DNA of 52,238 nucleotides from positions 1 to 52,238 of the forward strand of contig CALCNV010000102.1 in assembly GCA_937897645.1 (NCBI GenBank), read 5' to 3'. The position numbers and the translations under genes were made by a program. The notes beneath the pieces are model-generated. The model had not been told where the DNA came from. It did not search any database and saw only the letters and a program-made list of their open reading frames with translations. This document shows, piece after piece, positions 7,655-16,683 of the stretch (within the stretch, counting starts at the first letter, position 1; each line of letters opens with the position of its first letter). This stretch comes from an uncultured Lysobacteraceae bacterium (GTDB lineage: Bacteria; Pseudomonadota; Gammaproteobacteria; Xanthomonadales; Xanthomonadaceae).

Positions 7655-10426
7655 TCAGAACTTGAAGCGGAAGTTCAGGTAGTACTGGCGGCCGTTCTCG
7701 TAGATCGAGCGCGGCTGGTCCTTGTTGTCCGCGTAGTACTTCAACTTGGGATTGTTGAGGTTCTGCGCATCCAGGGTGATGCTCATCCAGTCGGTGGCCT
7801 TGTAGCCCAGCGAGGCGGACACGTTGTCCACGTCGTCCTGGTAGAACGCGGTGGCGCGATCCAGGCCGCTGTAGAACGACGAGCGCGCGGTGTAGTTGAC
7901 GCGTGCGCTGAACACGTCGTTCTCGTAGTAGCCACTCAGGTTGTAGGTGTTCTTGGACGTGCCCACCAGGTCGCTGCCGTCGTCCGCTTCGGAGTCCGCG
8001 TAGGTGAAGTTGGCGCTGACGCCGAAGTTCTCGCCGATCGGCTGTTCATAGGTCAACTCGACGCCCTGTACCTTGCCGCCCGAATTCACCGGCACGCTCA
8101 GCACGTACTCGGCCAGGAAGCCCTGCGGGTAGGTGCTGTTGTAGGTCATGAATTCACGCGTGACCTGGCCGTAGGACACGTAGTTGTCCAGGTCCATGTA
8201 GAACACGCTGGCCGCCAGCAGGGCACGCGGTGCGAAATACCATTCCAGCGTGGCGTCGAGGTTGGTCGACAGCACCGGCTCCAGGTCCGGGTTGCCACCC
8301 GAGCCCGAACCCTGCGCACCCGGCGAGGCCGGCGGGCTCAGCGAGACGGCACCGGCCAGTGCGGAATAGTCCGGACGGGTCATGGTGCGCGACGCGGCGA
8401 AACGGGTCACCAGGTCGTCGCTGATGTCGTACTTGAAGTTGAAGCTGGGCAGCACGTGGTTGTAGGTGTGTTCGGTGACGACCGGCAGGTACGGACCGAA
8501 CGCCGAGCTGGTGATCGCACCCGGGGTGTTGGCGCTGGCGGCGATGTTGTTGGTGATGCGGTCTTCGGTCTTCACCAGGCGCAGGCCGACATTACCGCTC
8601 CAGCGTTCGCCTTCCAGGTTCAGCTGCACGTAGCCAGCCGTGGTCTTTTCGCGGATGCCGTAGATGCCAAGCCAGTCGCTGCGCGTGATCGGATCGCGGT
8701 TGGCGAAGCGGTCGTTGTAGGCCGCGAGCTGTTCGGGCGTGTAGTACCAGATGTCACGCGGGAAGCTGCCACCCAGGCCGCCGCCGAAGTCACCCGGATA
8801 GTTGAGGAAGCCGCCGCTGGGGAAATTGGCCGGGTCCGCAGGGGACGCCGTGCCCACCGGGCACCAGTACTGCTGCGACCAGTCGAAGCCGACGACGTTG
8901 CCCGCCGCGTCGATGCAGCCCGGGCCCTGTGCGGTCGCGGTCTTCGATTCGCGGCTGTGTTCGGCGTAACGCAGGCCGAACTGCAGCGACGTCATCGCGC
9001 CGCTGTCGATGAAATATTCGCCGTCCAGCTTGATCCAGTCTTCCTTGTCTTCCACTTCCACGTCCTGGTAGCCGAAGATCCAGCCCAGGCCATTGCCCGC
9101 CGGGCTGGCGGTGTTGCCACCGATGTGCCAATCGGCCGCGCCAACGCCATGCAGCGCCCAACCGCCGCCGCCGCCCACGCCCACGTTCCACTCGGCCACG
9201 TCCTGGGTCGGCGTCTGGCCGGTGCCCCACGACATGCCCGCCTGGCCCTTGAAGGTCAGCTTGTCACTGGCGCGCCAGGTGGCATCCCAGCTGAGGAACT
9301 GCGAATCGGCGCTGGAATCCGGGCGCGAGATCTGGTCGTACACGCCGTACTGGGTGCCAGCAACGGGTGCGAAATCGGCGCTGATGAGGGTGTTGTTGCG
9401 CACCACGTAACCGGGCAGTGGTGCCTGGCCGGCGCCCTGCGCCAGGAAGCGGCTTGGCCACAGCAGGTAGTTGCGGTTGTAGTTGGCGGCATCCTGTTGG
9501 GACACGAACGCAGTGAAGCCGACATCAATGGTGTCGCTGGGCTTCAACTCGATGGACAGCAAGCCACCTTTGCGCTCGCGGGTCTGTTCGAACAACGCCG
9601 AACCCATCAGGCCCGGGTAGTAGACGCCGGCGAGGTCGGGGTTGCTGAGGGCCACCGTGCTGCCTGGCTTGATCTGCTCGTAACCCAGCAGCTCCTGGCC
9701 GTCGCGGCGCAGGCTGCGCTTCTCGGAGAACACCTGCAGCATGAGGCCGGCGGTGTTGGCTTCGTTCTTGATGTTCACTAGGCCGCTGAACTGCGGTTCG
9801 GTCTCGCTGGGCAGGTCGGAGTGGACCACGCCAATGGACGCTTCACCGGTGAAGTTCTCGGCGAAGTCGAGCGGCTTGCGGGTGATGATGTCCACCGAGC
9901 CGGCGACGCCGCCTTCCACCAGGCTGGCCTGCGAGCTCTTGTGCACCACGACCTGGCCGACCAGTTCCGACGGCAACAGGGTGTAGCTGACGCTGCGGCC
10001 CACGGTGCCGGTCTGGTTCAGCACGAACCAGTCGCCCGAGGCGATGTTGTGGCCGTTGAACAGGGTCTGGGTCAGGCTGGGATTGGTGCCGCGCATGCTG
10101 ACGCGGTCGTTCTCGTCGAAGCCGCCTTCGGTGGCGCCGGCGGAACTGACGGTCACGCCGGGCACGCGCTGCAGCGAGTCGGCCACGTTCTTGTCAGGCA
10201 TCTTGCCGATGTCTTCGGCGGTGATCACTTCGACGTGCGAATTGGCTTCGCGCTTCACGTCCAGTGACTTCTCCATGCTGCCGCGGATGCCGCGGACCAC
10301 GATGGTGTCGAGGTCGGTGGCCTCGGTGCCGCTGGCCGCTGGCGTGGCTTCCTGCGCATGCAACTGCGCAGCGAAGCCAAGGCTTGCCACGATCGCAGCC
10401 GAAAGGATGGATTGCTTGTAGTTCAT
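7655..10426 (-). CDS. TonB-dependent receptor, Xanthomonas/Caulobacter class, probable GlcNAc-oligosaccharide transporter
   Basis: A 923-residue outer-membrane TonB-dependent receptor. It has a cleavable signal peptide ending AQLHAQ, a TonB-box-like DTIVVRG near residues 38-44, a plug domain (VITAEDIGKMPDKNVADSLQRVPGV, VSMRGTNPSL, GGVAGSVDI) and a large beta-barrel ending in the aromatic C-terminus YYLNFRFKF. This is the oversized TonB-Xanth-Caul type. ATG 10426 follows a GTGGGGAAA ribosome site. Position between a GH20 enzyme and nagK-nagP makes import of GlcNAc-containing oligosaccharides the likely role; homologous receptors belong to the NagR regulon of X. campestris. Substrate is inferred from context only. 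A terminator follows. Confidence 0.94.
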   Translation of the reverse strand: MNYKQSILSAAIVASLGFAAQLHAQEATPAASGTEATDLDTIVVRGIRGSMEKSLDVKREANSHVEVITAEDIGKMPDKNVADSLQRVPGVTVSSAGATEGGFDENDRVSMRGTNPSLTQTLFNGHNIASGDWFVLNQTGTVGRSVSYTLLPSELVGQVVVHKSSQASLVEGGVAGSVDIITRKPLDFAENFTGEASIGVVHSDLPSETEPQFSGLVNIKNEANTAGLMLQVFSEKRSLRRDGQELLGYEQIKPGSTVALSNPDLAGVYYPGLMGSALFEQTRERKGGLLSIELKPSDTIDVGFTAFVSQQDAANYNRNYLLWPSRFLAQGAGQAPLPGYVVRNNTLISADFAPVAGTQYGVYDQISRPDSSADSQFLSWDATWRASDKLTFKGQAGMSWGTGQTPTQDVAEWNVGVGGGGGWALHGVGAADWHIGGNTASPAGNGLGWIFGYQDVEVEDKEDWIKLDGEYFIDSGAMTSLQFGLRYAEHSRESKTATAQGPGCIDAAGNVVGFDWSQQYWCPVGTASPADPANFPSGGFLNYPGDFGGGLGGSFPRDIWYYTPEQLAAYNDRFANRDPITRSDWLGIYGIREKTTAGYVQLNLEGERWSGNVGLRLVKTEDRITNNIAASANTPGAITSSAFGPYLPVVTEHTYNHVLPSFNFKYDISDDLVTRFAASRTMTRPDYSALAGAVSLSPPASPGAQGSGSGGNPDLEPVLSTNLDATLEWYFAPRALLAASVFYMDLDNYVSYGQVTREFMTYNSTYPQGFLAEYVLSVPVNSGGKVQGVELTYEQPIGENFGVSANFTYADSEADDGSDLVGTSKNTYNLSGYYENDVFSARVNYTARSSFYSGLDRATAFYQDDVDNVSASLGYKATDWMSITLDAQNLNNPKLKYYADNKDQPRSIYENGRQYYLNFRFKF

Positions 10427-10556
10427 GGTGTTTCCCCACTGCTGGTTGAGTTGTGGCAACGCAGACCGCTGCCGTGCCTATGCCTTGTTGCGTGTTGCTG
10501 GAGTGCGCCTGCCCCAAGCAGGTACGCATTCCCGTTCGATCCGACGACTTTTTTTC

Positions 10557-11600
10557 CTACCCACCCTCACATTGGCCGAGGTACCAGTTCGCGGCGCCAA
10601 TGACGCCGAGTTGACCGTGCTCGACCAATCGCACGGGTATGCGTTCCAGCGCTGCGCGCATCGGGCCCTTGTTGAGGAACCGTTCGACGAAGCTGCTGTT
10701 GATGAGGAATTCGCGGATCTGCGGCAGGATGCCGCCCGCCAGGTAGACGCCGCCTTGGGCGCCATACAAAAGCGCCATGTCGCCTACCGCGCTGCCCAGC
10801 AGTCCGCAGAAGACTTCCAGGCTTTCGCGTGCCAGCGGATCGCTGCCGGAAATGGCGGCTGCGGTTATTTCGCCGGGGCTGTTGTATGCGTTGCTCGCGC
10901 CACGCAGCGCGCACAGCGCGGCGTGCAGGTTCATCAGGCCGGGGCCGGAGAGTGCGTATTCGACCGGCACGTGGCTGCGGTCTTTCAGCATCTCGGCCAG
11001 CAGGGCCATTTCCAGCGTAGTGCCGGGTGTCAGCGCGGCCTGGCCAGCTTCCGTCGCCAACACCACGGCGCGCTTGCCGGTGGGAATCCACACCGCGGCG
11101 CCGAGTCCAGTGCCGGGGCCAAGTACCAGGGTGGGGCCGGCGACCGGCGCGGTTTCCGGGCCGGTAAGGCGCAGCACTTCGCTGGCATCCACGTAGGCCG
11201 CCGCATGGGCGACGGCTTCGAAATCATTGACCAGGCGGAAGTCGGCGAAGCCGAGGCGTTCGCGGATTTCCTTCGGCGACAGTCGCCACGGCAGGTTGGC
11301 GGTGATGACCGTGCCGTCCTCAAGCGGATAGCCGGCACTGGCAATCACGCCACGCGTGACCCCAGCACCGCCCAGGGAGCCGATGAAGTCTTCGATGATC
11401 TCGGCAAGGCCGGCGTACTGGGCGCAGGCGTACTTGCTGTAGTGCAGGACCGCGACCGGGTGGGCGGGATCGCCGCTTTCCTGCACCAGGCCGATGCGCA
11501 CATGGGTGCCGCCCACGTCCGCGGCAATGAACGGTTCGTGCAGCGTGCCCGCGGTGGTTACCGGCAGTGGATTGGCAGTTGCGACCACACATCTCCCCAT
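10557..11600 (-). CDS. nagK: Glucokinase-family N-acetylglucosamine kinase (NagK-II type)
   Basis: A 347-residue kinase of the Glk (PF02685) family. The phosphate-1 motif DVGGTHVRIG lies at residues 28-37; VNDFEAVAHA and LGPGTGLGAAVW, with catalytic Asp in NDFEA, are also seen. In X. campestris, GlcNAc is phosphorylated by glucokinase-family proteins NagK-IIA/IIB, and this gene sits in the same kind of locus divergent from nagP, so GlcNAc to GlcNAc-6-P is the best call; glucose kinase activity cannot be excluded by sequence. ATG 11600 is used; a GTG at 11588 preceded by GGGGAGA is an alternative. A NagR-like palindrome lies 62 bases upstream. Confidence 0.87.
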   Translation of the reverse strand: MGRCVVATANPLPVTTAGTLHEPFIAADVGGTHVRIGLVQESGDPAHPVAVLHYSKYACAQYAGLAEIIEDFIGSLGGAGVTRGVIASAGYPLEDGTVITANLPWRLSPKEIRERLGFADFRLVNDFEAVAHAAAYVDASEVLRLTGPETAPVAGPTLVLGPGTGLGAAVWIPTGKRAVVLATEAGQAALTPGTTLEMALLAEMLKDRSHVPVEYALSGPGLMNLHAALCALRGASNAYNSPGEITAAAISGSDPLARESLEVFCGLLGSAVGDMALLYGAQGGVYLAGGILPQIREFLINSSFVERFLNKGPMRAALERIPVRLVEHGQLGVIGAANWYLGQCEGG

Positions 11601-11661
11601 GTCATGGCGGGTCCCGGCACAGGAATCTGCAGGACCATTGCGCCGGAGTGTGGGAGCGGTA

Positions 11662-11675
11662 TGACAACGATGTCA
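11662..11675. promoter_or_regulatory. Putative NagR operator upstream of nagK
   Basis: TGACAACGATGTCA is a 14-base near-perfect palindrome with a central CG, the general form of LacI-family operators. It lies 62 bases before the nagK start and shares TGACAACG with a second site at 11907. The assignment to NagR is inferred from the LacI-type gene in the locus. Confidence 0.6.
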
Positions 11676-11744
11676 ACACCCTGTCATCAAATGCCGGGTG
11701 GCGAGCTGGCACTGCCTACAAATCCGTTTAATTGCAGATTATTT

Positions 11745-11775
11745 TTGTCACATTCGTAACATTATTGGATATAAA
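11745..11775 (+). promoter_or_regulatory. Possible promoter for nagP
   Basis: TTGTCA is followed by an AT-rich GATATAAA at 17-19 bases spacing. This is the only promoter-like pair I can see in the 404-bp gap 11601-12005 between nagK and nagP. It would give a leader of over 200 bases that includes the operator at 11907, so it is tentative. Confidence 0.3.
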
Positions 11776-11906
11776 CGTTCATTTTCATGCGGTTAGCGGC
11801 CGTGTTCGCCCGGCTTAAATGCTGCGGTGCGGGGAGATTGGCCAACCCGGAATGGCCGGATTGTGGCTGCGGCGAATCCCTCAAAGTGGCCGCAAACGAA
11901 AAAATG

Positions 11907-11920
11907 TGACAACGTTGTTC
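11907..11920. promoter_or_regulatory. Putative NagR operator upstream of nagP
   Basis: TGACAACGTTGTTC matches the palindrome TGACAACGTTGTCA except at the last two positions. It lies about 85 bases before the nagP start and resembles the site at 11662. Two such sites in one divergent regulatory region support a single LacI-type repressor controlling both directions. Confidence 0.55.
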
Positions 11921-12005
11921 CCAGTTGAACCCGATGCAGGCACCGCTGGCCCGCATCCGTCGCCGGCGCCGTCCCGGCCATCACTCGCAGGGGAGTCCAT
12001 CGTTC

Positions 12006-13283
12006 ATGACCGTTGCACCGGGCACGCGCCACGCCAGTTCGATCGCCATCATCGGCGTGCTGTTCTTCATCATCGGGTTCTTCACCTGGATCAATGGCCC
12101 GTTGATCACCTTCGTGAAACTCGCCTTCGATCTGGACGAGGTGAAGGCGTTCCTGGTGGTCTTCGTCTTCTACATTTCCTACTTCGTACTCGCGCTGCCT
12201 GCGTCGTGGGCATTGAAGCGCACCGGCCTGAAGAAAGGCCTGGCGCTGAGCCTGTTCGTGATGGCGGTAGGCGCAGCGATATTCGGTGAACTCGCTACAC
12301 AGCGCTGGTATGCAGGCGCGTTGACCGGCCTGTTCGTGATCGGTGGCGGACTTGCGTTGCTGCAGACTGCGGTCAATCCCTACATCAGCATCCTCGGGCC
12401 GATGCATACCGCCGCTCGTCGCATGGCCATCATGGGGATCTGCAACAAATTTGGCGGTGTCATCGTGCCGTGGTTGGTCGGTGCGATCGTGCTGCACGGG
12501 ATTGGTGATCTGTCGGCCAAGGTAAACCTTGCCGATGCCGCTACCAAGGCGGACCTGTTGAACGAATTCGCGGCCAAGATCCACACGCCGTACCTGGTGA
12601 TGGCCGGCGTGCTGGTGGTAGTGGCGATTGCGATCCTGTTTTCGTCGCTGCCGGAGATCAAACCTTCGGAGGCCAACGCGGAAGCTGCCGGCGACAAGGC
12701 CTCCAGCAGCAAGCGCAGCGTGTTCCAGTTCCCGCACCTGTGGCTGGGCGTGTTGTGCCTGTTCGTGTACGTGGGCGTGGAAGTATTGGCGGGCGACGCC
12801 ATCGGCACCTATGGCAACGGCTTCGGCTTGCCGCTGGATCAGACCAAGTTCTTCACCTCGTTCACGCTGGGCGCGATGCTGCTGGGCTACCTCGCCGGCC
12901 TGGTCGCCATCCCGCGCTTTGTTTCGCAGGAGCGCTACCTCAGCATTTCCGCCGTGTTGGGCGTGCTGTTCGCGCTTGCCGCATTTTTCACCAAGGGCTA
13001 TGCGTCCGTCGGCTTCGTGGCCGCGCTGGGTTTCGCCAACGCGATGATGTGGCCGGCGATCTTCCCGCTGGCGATCAAGGGCTTGGGCCGCTTCACCGAG
13101 ACCGGTTCGGCACTGCTGGTGATGGGCATTGCCGGTGGCGCGATCATCCCGCAGCTGTTCGCAGTGCTGAAGCAGCACCACGATTTCCAGCTGGTCTTCG
13201 TCGCCCTGGCGGTCCCCTGCTACCTCTACATCCTGTTCTTCGCGCGTTACGGCCATCGCTTTGGCAAAGCGCCGCAGGCCTGA
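12006..13283 (+). CDS. nagP: MFS N-acetylglucosamine transporter NagP
   Basis: A 425-residue major facilitator protein of the FucP/sugar:H+ symporter type, about 12 membrane segments. The first helix region IGVLFFIIGFFTWINGPLI and a following YFVLALPASW are typical of FucP/NagP proteins. It would carry GlcNAc across the inner membrane. ATG 12006 has an AGGGGAG site 9 bases upstream; the 27 residues ahead of it in the open frame are Arg/Pro-rich and not membrane-like. The lacI-type gene follows after 28 bases, so nagP-nagR-nagB-nagA probably form one operon. Confidence 0.92.
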   Translation: MTVAPGTRHASSIAIIGVLFFIIGFFTWINGPLITFVKLAFDLDEVKAFLVVFVFYISYFVLALPASWALKRTGLKKGLALSLFVMAVGAAIFGELATQRWYAGALTGLFVIGGGLALLQTAVNPYISILGPMHTAARRMAIMGICNKFGGVIVPWLVGAIVLHGIGDLSAKVNLADAATKADLLNEFAAKIHTPYLVMAGVLVVVAIAILFSSLPEIKPSEANAEAAGDKASSSKRSVFQFPHLWLGVLCLFVYVGVEVLAGDAIGTYGNGFGLPLDQTKFFTSFTLGAMLLGYLAGLVAIPRFVSQERYLSISAVLGVLFALAAFFTKGYASVGFVAALGFANAMMWPAIFPLAIKGLGRFTETGSALLVMGIAGGAIIPQLFAVLKQHHDFQLVFVALAVPCYLYILFFARYGHRFGKAPQA

Positions 13284-13311
13284 TTCGCGCATCATTGCGG
13301 AACCCACTCCC

Positions 13312-14373
13312 ATGACGGAACCGACCATGCGCAGACCCACCATCAAGGACGTCGCCGCCAAGGCGAAGGTGTCGCTGAAGACGGTGTCGCGGGTAATCAA
13401 CAACGAGCCCTCGGTGATGCAGGGCACGCGCGCGCGCGTGCTGCACGCCATCGCCGAACTCGACTACGAGCCCGACCAGTCCGCGCGCAACCTGCGCAGC
13501 GGCACGCCGTTCGTGATCGGCCTGATCTACGACAACCCCAACCCGTACCACATCATCGGCGTGCAGAACGGCGTGCTGGCGGCGTGCCGGGAAACCGGCT
13601 TCGGCCTGCAGATCCATCCCTGCGATTCCACCTCGCCGCTGCTGGCCGACGAACTGACCGAACTGGTGCAGCGTTCGCGGCTGGCCGGACTGGTGCTGAC
13701 TGCGCCCATGTCCGAGCGCATGGACCTGGTGCAGGCCTTGTCGGCGCGCGGCGTCAAACTGGTGCGCATAATCGCCGCCACCGAAGATCCCAACGACGGA
13801 TATCCCTGTGTCTATGTCGACGACCACGACGCCGCCTACGAAATCACCGAACACCTGATCCAGCTCGGCCACCAGCGTATCGGTTTCCTGTGGGGCGGAC
13901 TGGCGCACCGTTCCAGTACCGAGCGTTACACCGGCTACGAGCGCGCGCTGAAGGATTACGGCATCACCCTGGACAAGCACCTGGTGATTCCCGGCGATTA
14001 CACCTTCGACGATGGCTTCCGTGGCGCACGTCGTCTGCTCGCCTTGCGCGAACCGCCCACCGCGATCTTCGGTTCCAACGACGAGATCGCCGCCGGCGTA
14101 CTCGCTGCGGCCAAGTCCGCCGGCATGAACGTGCCCTACGACCTGTCCATCGCCGGCTTCGAGGACAGCCCGTTCTCCAAGCAATCATGGCCTGCGCTGA
14201 CCACGGCGAAACAGGCCACGGAAGACATCGCCAAGCAAGCCGCGCGCCTGCTGATCGGTGGCCTGCGCAGCGACGCCTATGATGAAAATCCCACGCCTTC
14301 GCACAACCAGGGCTTCGTGCCGCAGTTGGTCGTGCGTGGTTCCACCGCGCCGGTACGCCCGCGCAACGATTGA
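13312..14373 (+). CDS. nagR: LacI-family repressor NagR
   Basis: A 353-residue LacI/GalR regulator. The helix-turn-helix covers residues 10-30 (TIKDVAAKAKVSLKTVSRVIN), the hinge reads YEPDQSARNLRSG, and a periplasmic-binding-protein-like effector domain follows. In X. campestris the LacI-type NagR represses GlcNAc genes until the pathway is induced; position between nagP and nagB-II matches. Start ATG 13312 is preceded by GCGGAA; ATG 13327 is also possible. Candidate operators are at 11662 and 11907. Confidence 0.9.
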   Translation: MTEPTMRRPTIKDVAAKAKVSLKTVSRVINNEPSVMQGTRARVLHAIAELDYEPDQSARNLRSGTPFVIGLIYDNPNPYHIIGVQNGVLAACRETGFGLQIHPCDSTSPLLADELTELVQRSRLAGLVLTAPMSERMDLVQALSARGVKLVRIIAATEDPNDGYPCVYVDDHDAAYEITEHLIQLGHQRIGFLWGGLAHRSSTERYTGYERALKDYGITLDKHLVIPGDYTFDDGFRGARRLLALREPPTAIFGSNDEIAAGVLAAAKSAGMNVPYDLSIAGFEDSPFSKQSWPALTTAKQATEDIAKQAARLLIGGLRSDAYDENPTPSHNQGFVPQLVVRGSTAPVRPRND

Positions 14374-14400
14374 ATTGAACCTCCATGCGAGCCGCACACG

Positions 14401-15441
14401 ATGACTGACGCTCCACCATTGCCTGCCGCGACCGACACCTTGATGCATGCCGAAGCGGCGCAAGCCGCCGACGTGGTGGCCGCGCAATTCGCCCGCAACC
14501 ACGCCGTGGTCGCCGCACTCGCAGCCGACCTGCGCCGCGATCCGCCGCCGTTCGTGGTCACCTGCGCGCGCGGCAGTTCCGACCATGCGGCGACCTACGC
14601 CAAATACCTGTTCGAAACCCAGCTCGGCATCGTCACCGCCTCGGCCTCGCCCTCGGTAGGCTCGGTGTATGAAACACCGCAGCAGCTGCGCGGCGCGCTG
14701 TACCTGGTGATTTCGCAATCCGGCAAGAGCCCGGACCTGCTGCGCAATGCCGAAGCGGCGCGCGACGCCGGTGCGCGCGTGGTGGCGCTGGTGAACGTGG
14801 AGGATTCGCCGCTGGCGCAATTCGCGGACACGGTGATTCCGCTGCACGCCGGGCCCGAGCGCAGCGTGGCCGCCACCAAGAGTTACCTGTCTTCGTTGTC
14901 AGCCATCCTGCAGTTGGCCGCGCATTGGAAGAACGAGAAGCCCTTGCTGGATGCGCTCACCACGCTGCCCGATGAGCTGCGCGCCGCATGGCAGGCCGAC
15001 TGGTCGCCACTCACTGATGGTCTGGTGGAGGCGCACAACCTGTTCGTGCTGGGTCGTGGCCTGGGCCTGGCCGCTGCGCAGGAAGCCGCGCTCAAGTTCA
15101 AGGAAACCTGCGGCCTGCATGCCGAGGCCTACAGCTCGGCGGAAGTGAAGCACGGGCCGATGGCGCTGGTCGGACCCGGTTTCCCCGTATTGTGTTTCGC
15201 GCAGCCTGATGAAACCGAAGCCGGCACGTTGGCGCTGGCCAGCGAGTTCCGTGCACGCGGTGCGCAGGTGTGGGTGTCGTCCGCGCACGGCGATCTCCCG
15301 CTGGTACGCGCGGCGCACCCTGCTTGCGCGCCGCTGCTCACCATCCAGAGTTTCTATCGCGCCATCAATGCACTGGCGCTGCGTCGCGGGCACAATCCCG
15401 ATGTGCCGCCACACCTCAACAAGGTCACGGAAACCGTATGA
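14401..15441 (+). CDS. nagB-II: SIS-domain glucosamine-6-phosphate deaminase NagB-II
   Basis: A 346-residue double-SIS-domain protein homologous to the isomerase half of GlmS and without the glutaminase domain. VTCARGSSDHAATYAKY (about residues 48-64) and ISQSGKSPDLL are the sugar-phosphate-binding loops, with a second SIS domain containing GRGLGLAAAQEAALKFKETC. The C-terminus HLNKVTETV is typical of GlmS and NagB-II. It would convert GlcN-6-P to Fru-6-P plus ammonia. The stop overlaps the nagA start by four bases (ATGA). Confidence 0.92.
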   Translation: MTDAPPLPAATDTLMHAEAAQAADVVAAQFARNHAVVAALAADLRRDPPPFVVTCARGSSDHAATYAKYLFETQLGIVTASASPSVGSVYETPQQLRGALYLVISQSGKSPDLLRNAEAARDAGARVVALVNVEDSPLAQFADTVIPLHAGPERSVAATKSYLSSLSAILQLAAHWKNEKPLLDALTTLPDELRAAWQADWSPLTDGLVEAHNLFVLGRGLGLAAAQEAALKFKETCGLHAEAYSSAEVKHGPMALVGPGFPVLCFAQPDETEAGTLALASEFRARGAQVWVSSAHGDLPLVRAAHPACAPLLTIQSFYRAINALALRRGHNPDVPPHLNKVTETV

Positions 15442-16580
15442 GTCGCTTGGCCCTGCTCAATGGACGCGTGCTGACCGATCGTGGCTTCGAGGCCGGCTTG
15501 GCCGTGCTGATAGAGGACGGGCGCATCACGCTGGTCACCACGGCGCAGGACGCACTCAAACAGGCGACGCAAACCTACGACCTGCAGGGCGCCATGCTGC
15601 TGCCGGGTTTCATCGATTGCCAGGTCAATGGTGGCGGTGGTGTGTTGTTCAACAACGCCCAGGACGTGGACGCACTGCGCCTCATCGGTGCAGCGCATCG
15701 TCGTTTCGGCACCACCGGTTTCCTGCCCACGCTGATCAGCGATGACGTGGACGTGATGGGCAAGGCGATCGCCGCGACACGCCAGGCGATCAGCGAGAAG
15801 GTGCCCGGCGTGCTGGGCATCCATCTTGAAGGTCCGTACATCGCGCCGGCACGCAAGGGCACGCACGACCAGGCCAAGTTCCGGGTTCCTGATGCAAACG
15901 AAATCGCACTCGCGACGTCGCTGGACACGGGCGTCACCGTGATCACGCTGGCGCCGGAGCAGGTGCCATTGGACGACATCCGCGCACTGGTCGCGCGCGG
16001 CGCCATCGTGGTCGCGGGCCATACCGCGGCGACGTATGAAGCAGCGCGGGCCGGCATCGACGCCGGAATCCGTGGCTTCACCCATCTGTACAACGCGATG
16101 TCGCCGTTGACGGGACGCGAACCCGGGGCCGTCGGTGCCGCGTTGGAAGACGCCGGATCCTGGTGCGGCATCATCGTTGATGGCGTGCACGTGCATCCGG
16201 CCAGCCTGCGCGTCGCGCTGGCGGCGAAGCCGAGCGGCAAAGTCTTCCTGGTCACCGATGCCATGCCGCCGGTGGGCGCCGACGATCCCAGCTATGTGCT
16301 GTATGGCGAAACCATCACCGTCCACGACGGCGTGGTGCGCAACGCCGCCGGTGCGCTGGCCGGTTCCGCGCTGGATATGGCGACGGCAGTGCGTAACACC
16401 GTGAGCCTGCTGGGCGTTCCATTGGAAGAAGCGGCACGCATGGCCTCGACCTATCCGGCGGAGTTCCTCGGCCTCGGACATCAATTCGGGCGCATCGCGC
16501 CGGGTTTCCATGCCGATCTGGTGGCGCTGGATGACGAGTTGCGGGTCATCAACACGTGGATAGACGGCGACATGCTGTAG
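15438..16580 (+). CDS. nagA: N-acetylglucosamine-6-phosphate deacetylase
   Basis: A 380-residue amidohydrolase. Visible features: GFIDCQVNGGGG at residues 58-68 (Gln-x-Asn in place of His-x-His, as in E. coli NagA), Glu131 in HLEGPY, His195 in AGHT, His216 in THLYNAM, His251 in DGVHVHP and the catalytic Asp274 in VTDAMPP. It removes acetate from GlcNAc-6-P. ATG 15438 overlaps the nagB-II stop. The TAG stop is the TAG of a following GTAG repeat arm. Confidence 0.95.
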   Translation: MSRLALLNGRVLTDRGFEAGLAVLIEDGRITLVTTAQDALKQATQTYDLQGAMLLPGFIDCQVNGGGGVLFNNAQDVDALRLIGAAHRRFGTTGFLPTLISDDVDVMGKAIAATRQAISEKVPGVLGIHLEGPYIAPARKGTHDQAKFRVPDANEIALATSLDTGVTVITLAPEQVPLDDIRALVARGAIVVAGHTAATYEAARAGIDAGIRGFTHLYNAMSPLTGREPGAVGAALEDAGSWCGIIVDGVHVHPASLRVALAAKPSGKVFLVTDAMPPVGADDPSYVLYGETITVHDGVVRNAAGALAGSALDMATAVRNTVSLLGVPLEEAARMASTYPAEFLGLGHQFGRIAPGFHADLVALDDELRVINTWIDGDML

Positions 16581-16669
16581 GAGCTGCGCAAGCTGCGACC
16601 GCCATCGTTACGGCGTGCGAAAGCACGATCGATCGACAGGGTTACGGTCGCAGCTTGCGCAGCTCCTAC
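16577..16669. repeat. GTAG inverted repeat between nagA and nagX (GAGCTGCGCAAGCTGCGACC class)
   Basis: A left arm GTAGGAGCTGCGCAAGCTGC and its exact reverse complement face each other across about 45 bases. The left GTAG contains the nagA stop codon. It sits between two genes of the same direction, unlike most other copies, and could attenuate transcription into nagX. Confidence 0.9.
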
Positions 16670-16683
16670 ACAAGAAGGTGACC

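Noticed and set aside
7415..9781. A 788-residue open frame on the + strand across the TonB receptor
   Set aside because: It lies antisense to a well-supported receptor gene, is rich in Arg/Val/Gly/His, and shows no family signature; it is a high-G+C shadow frame.
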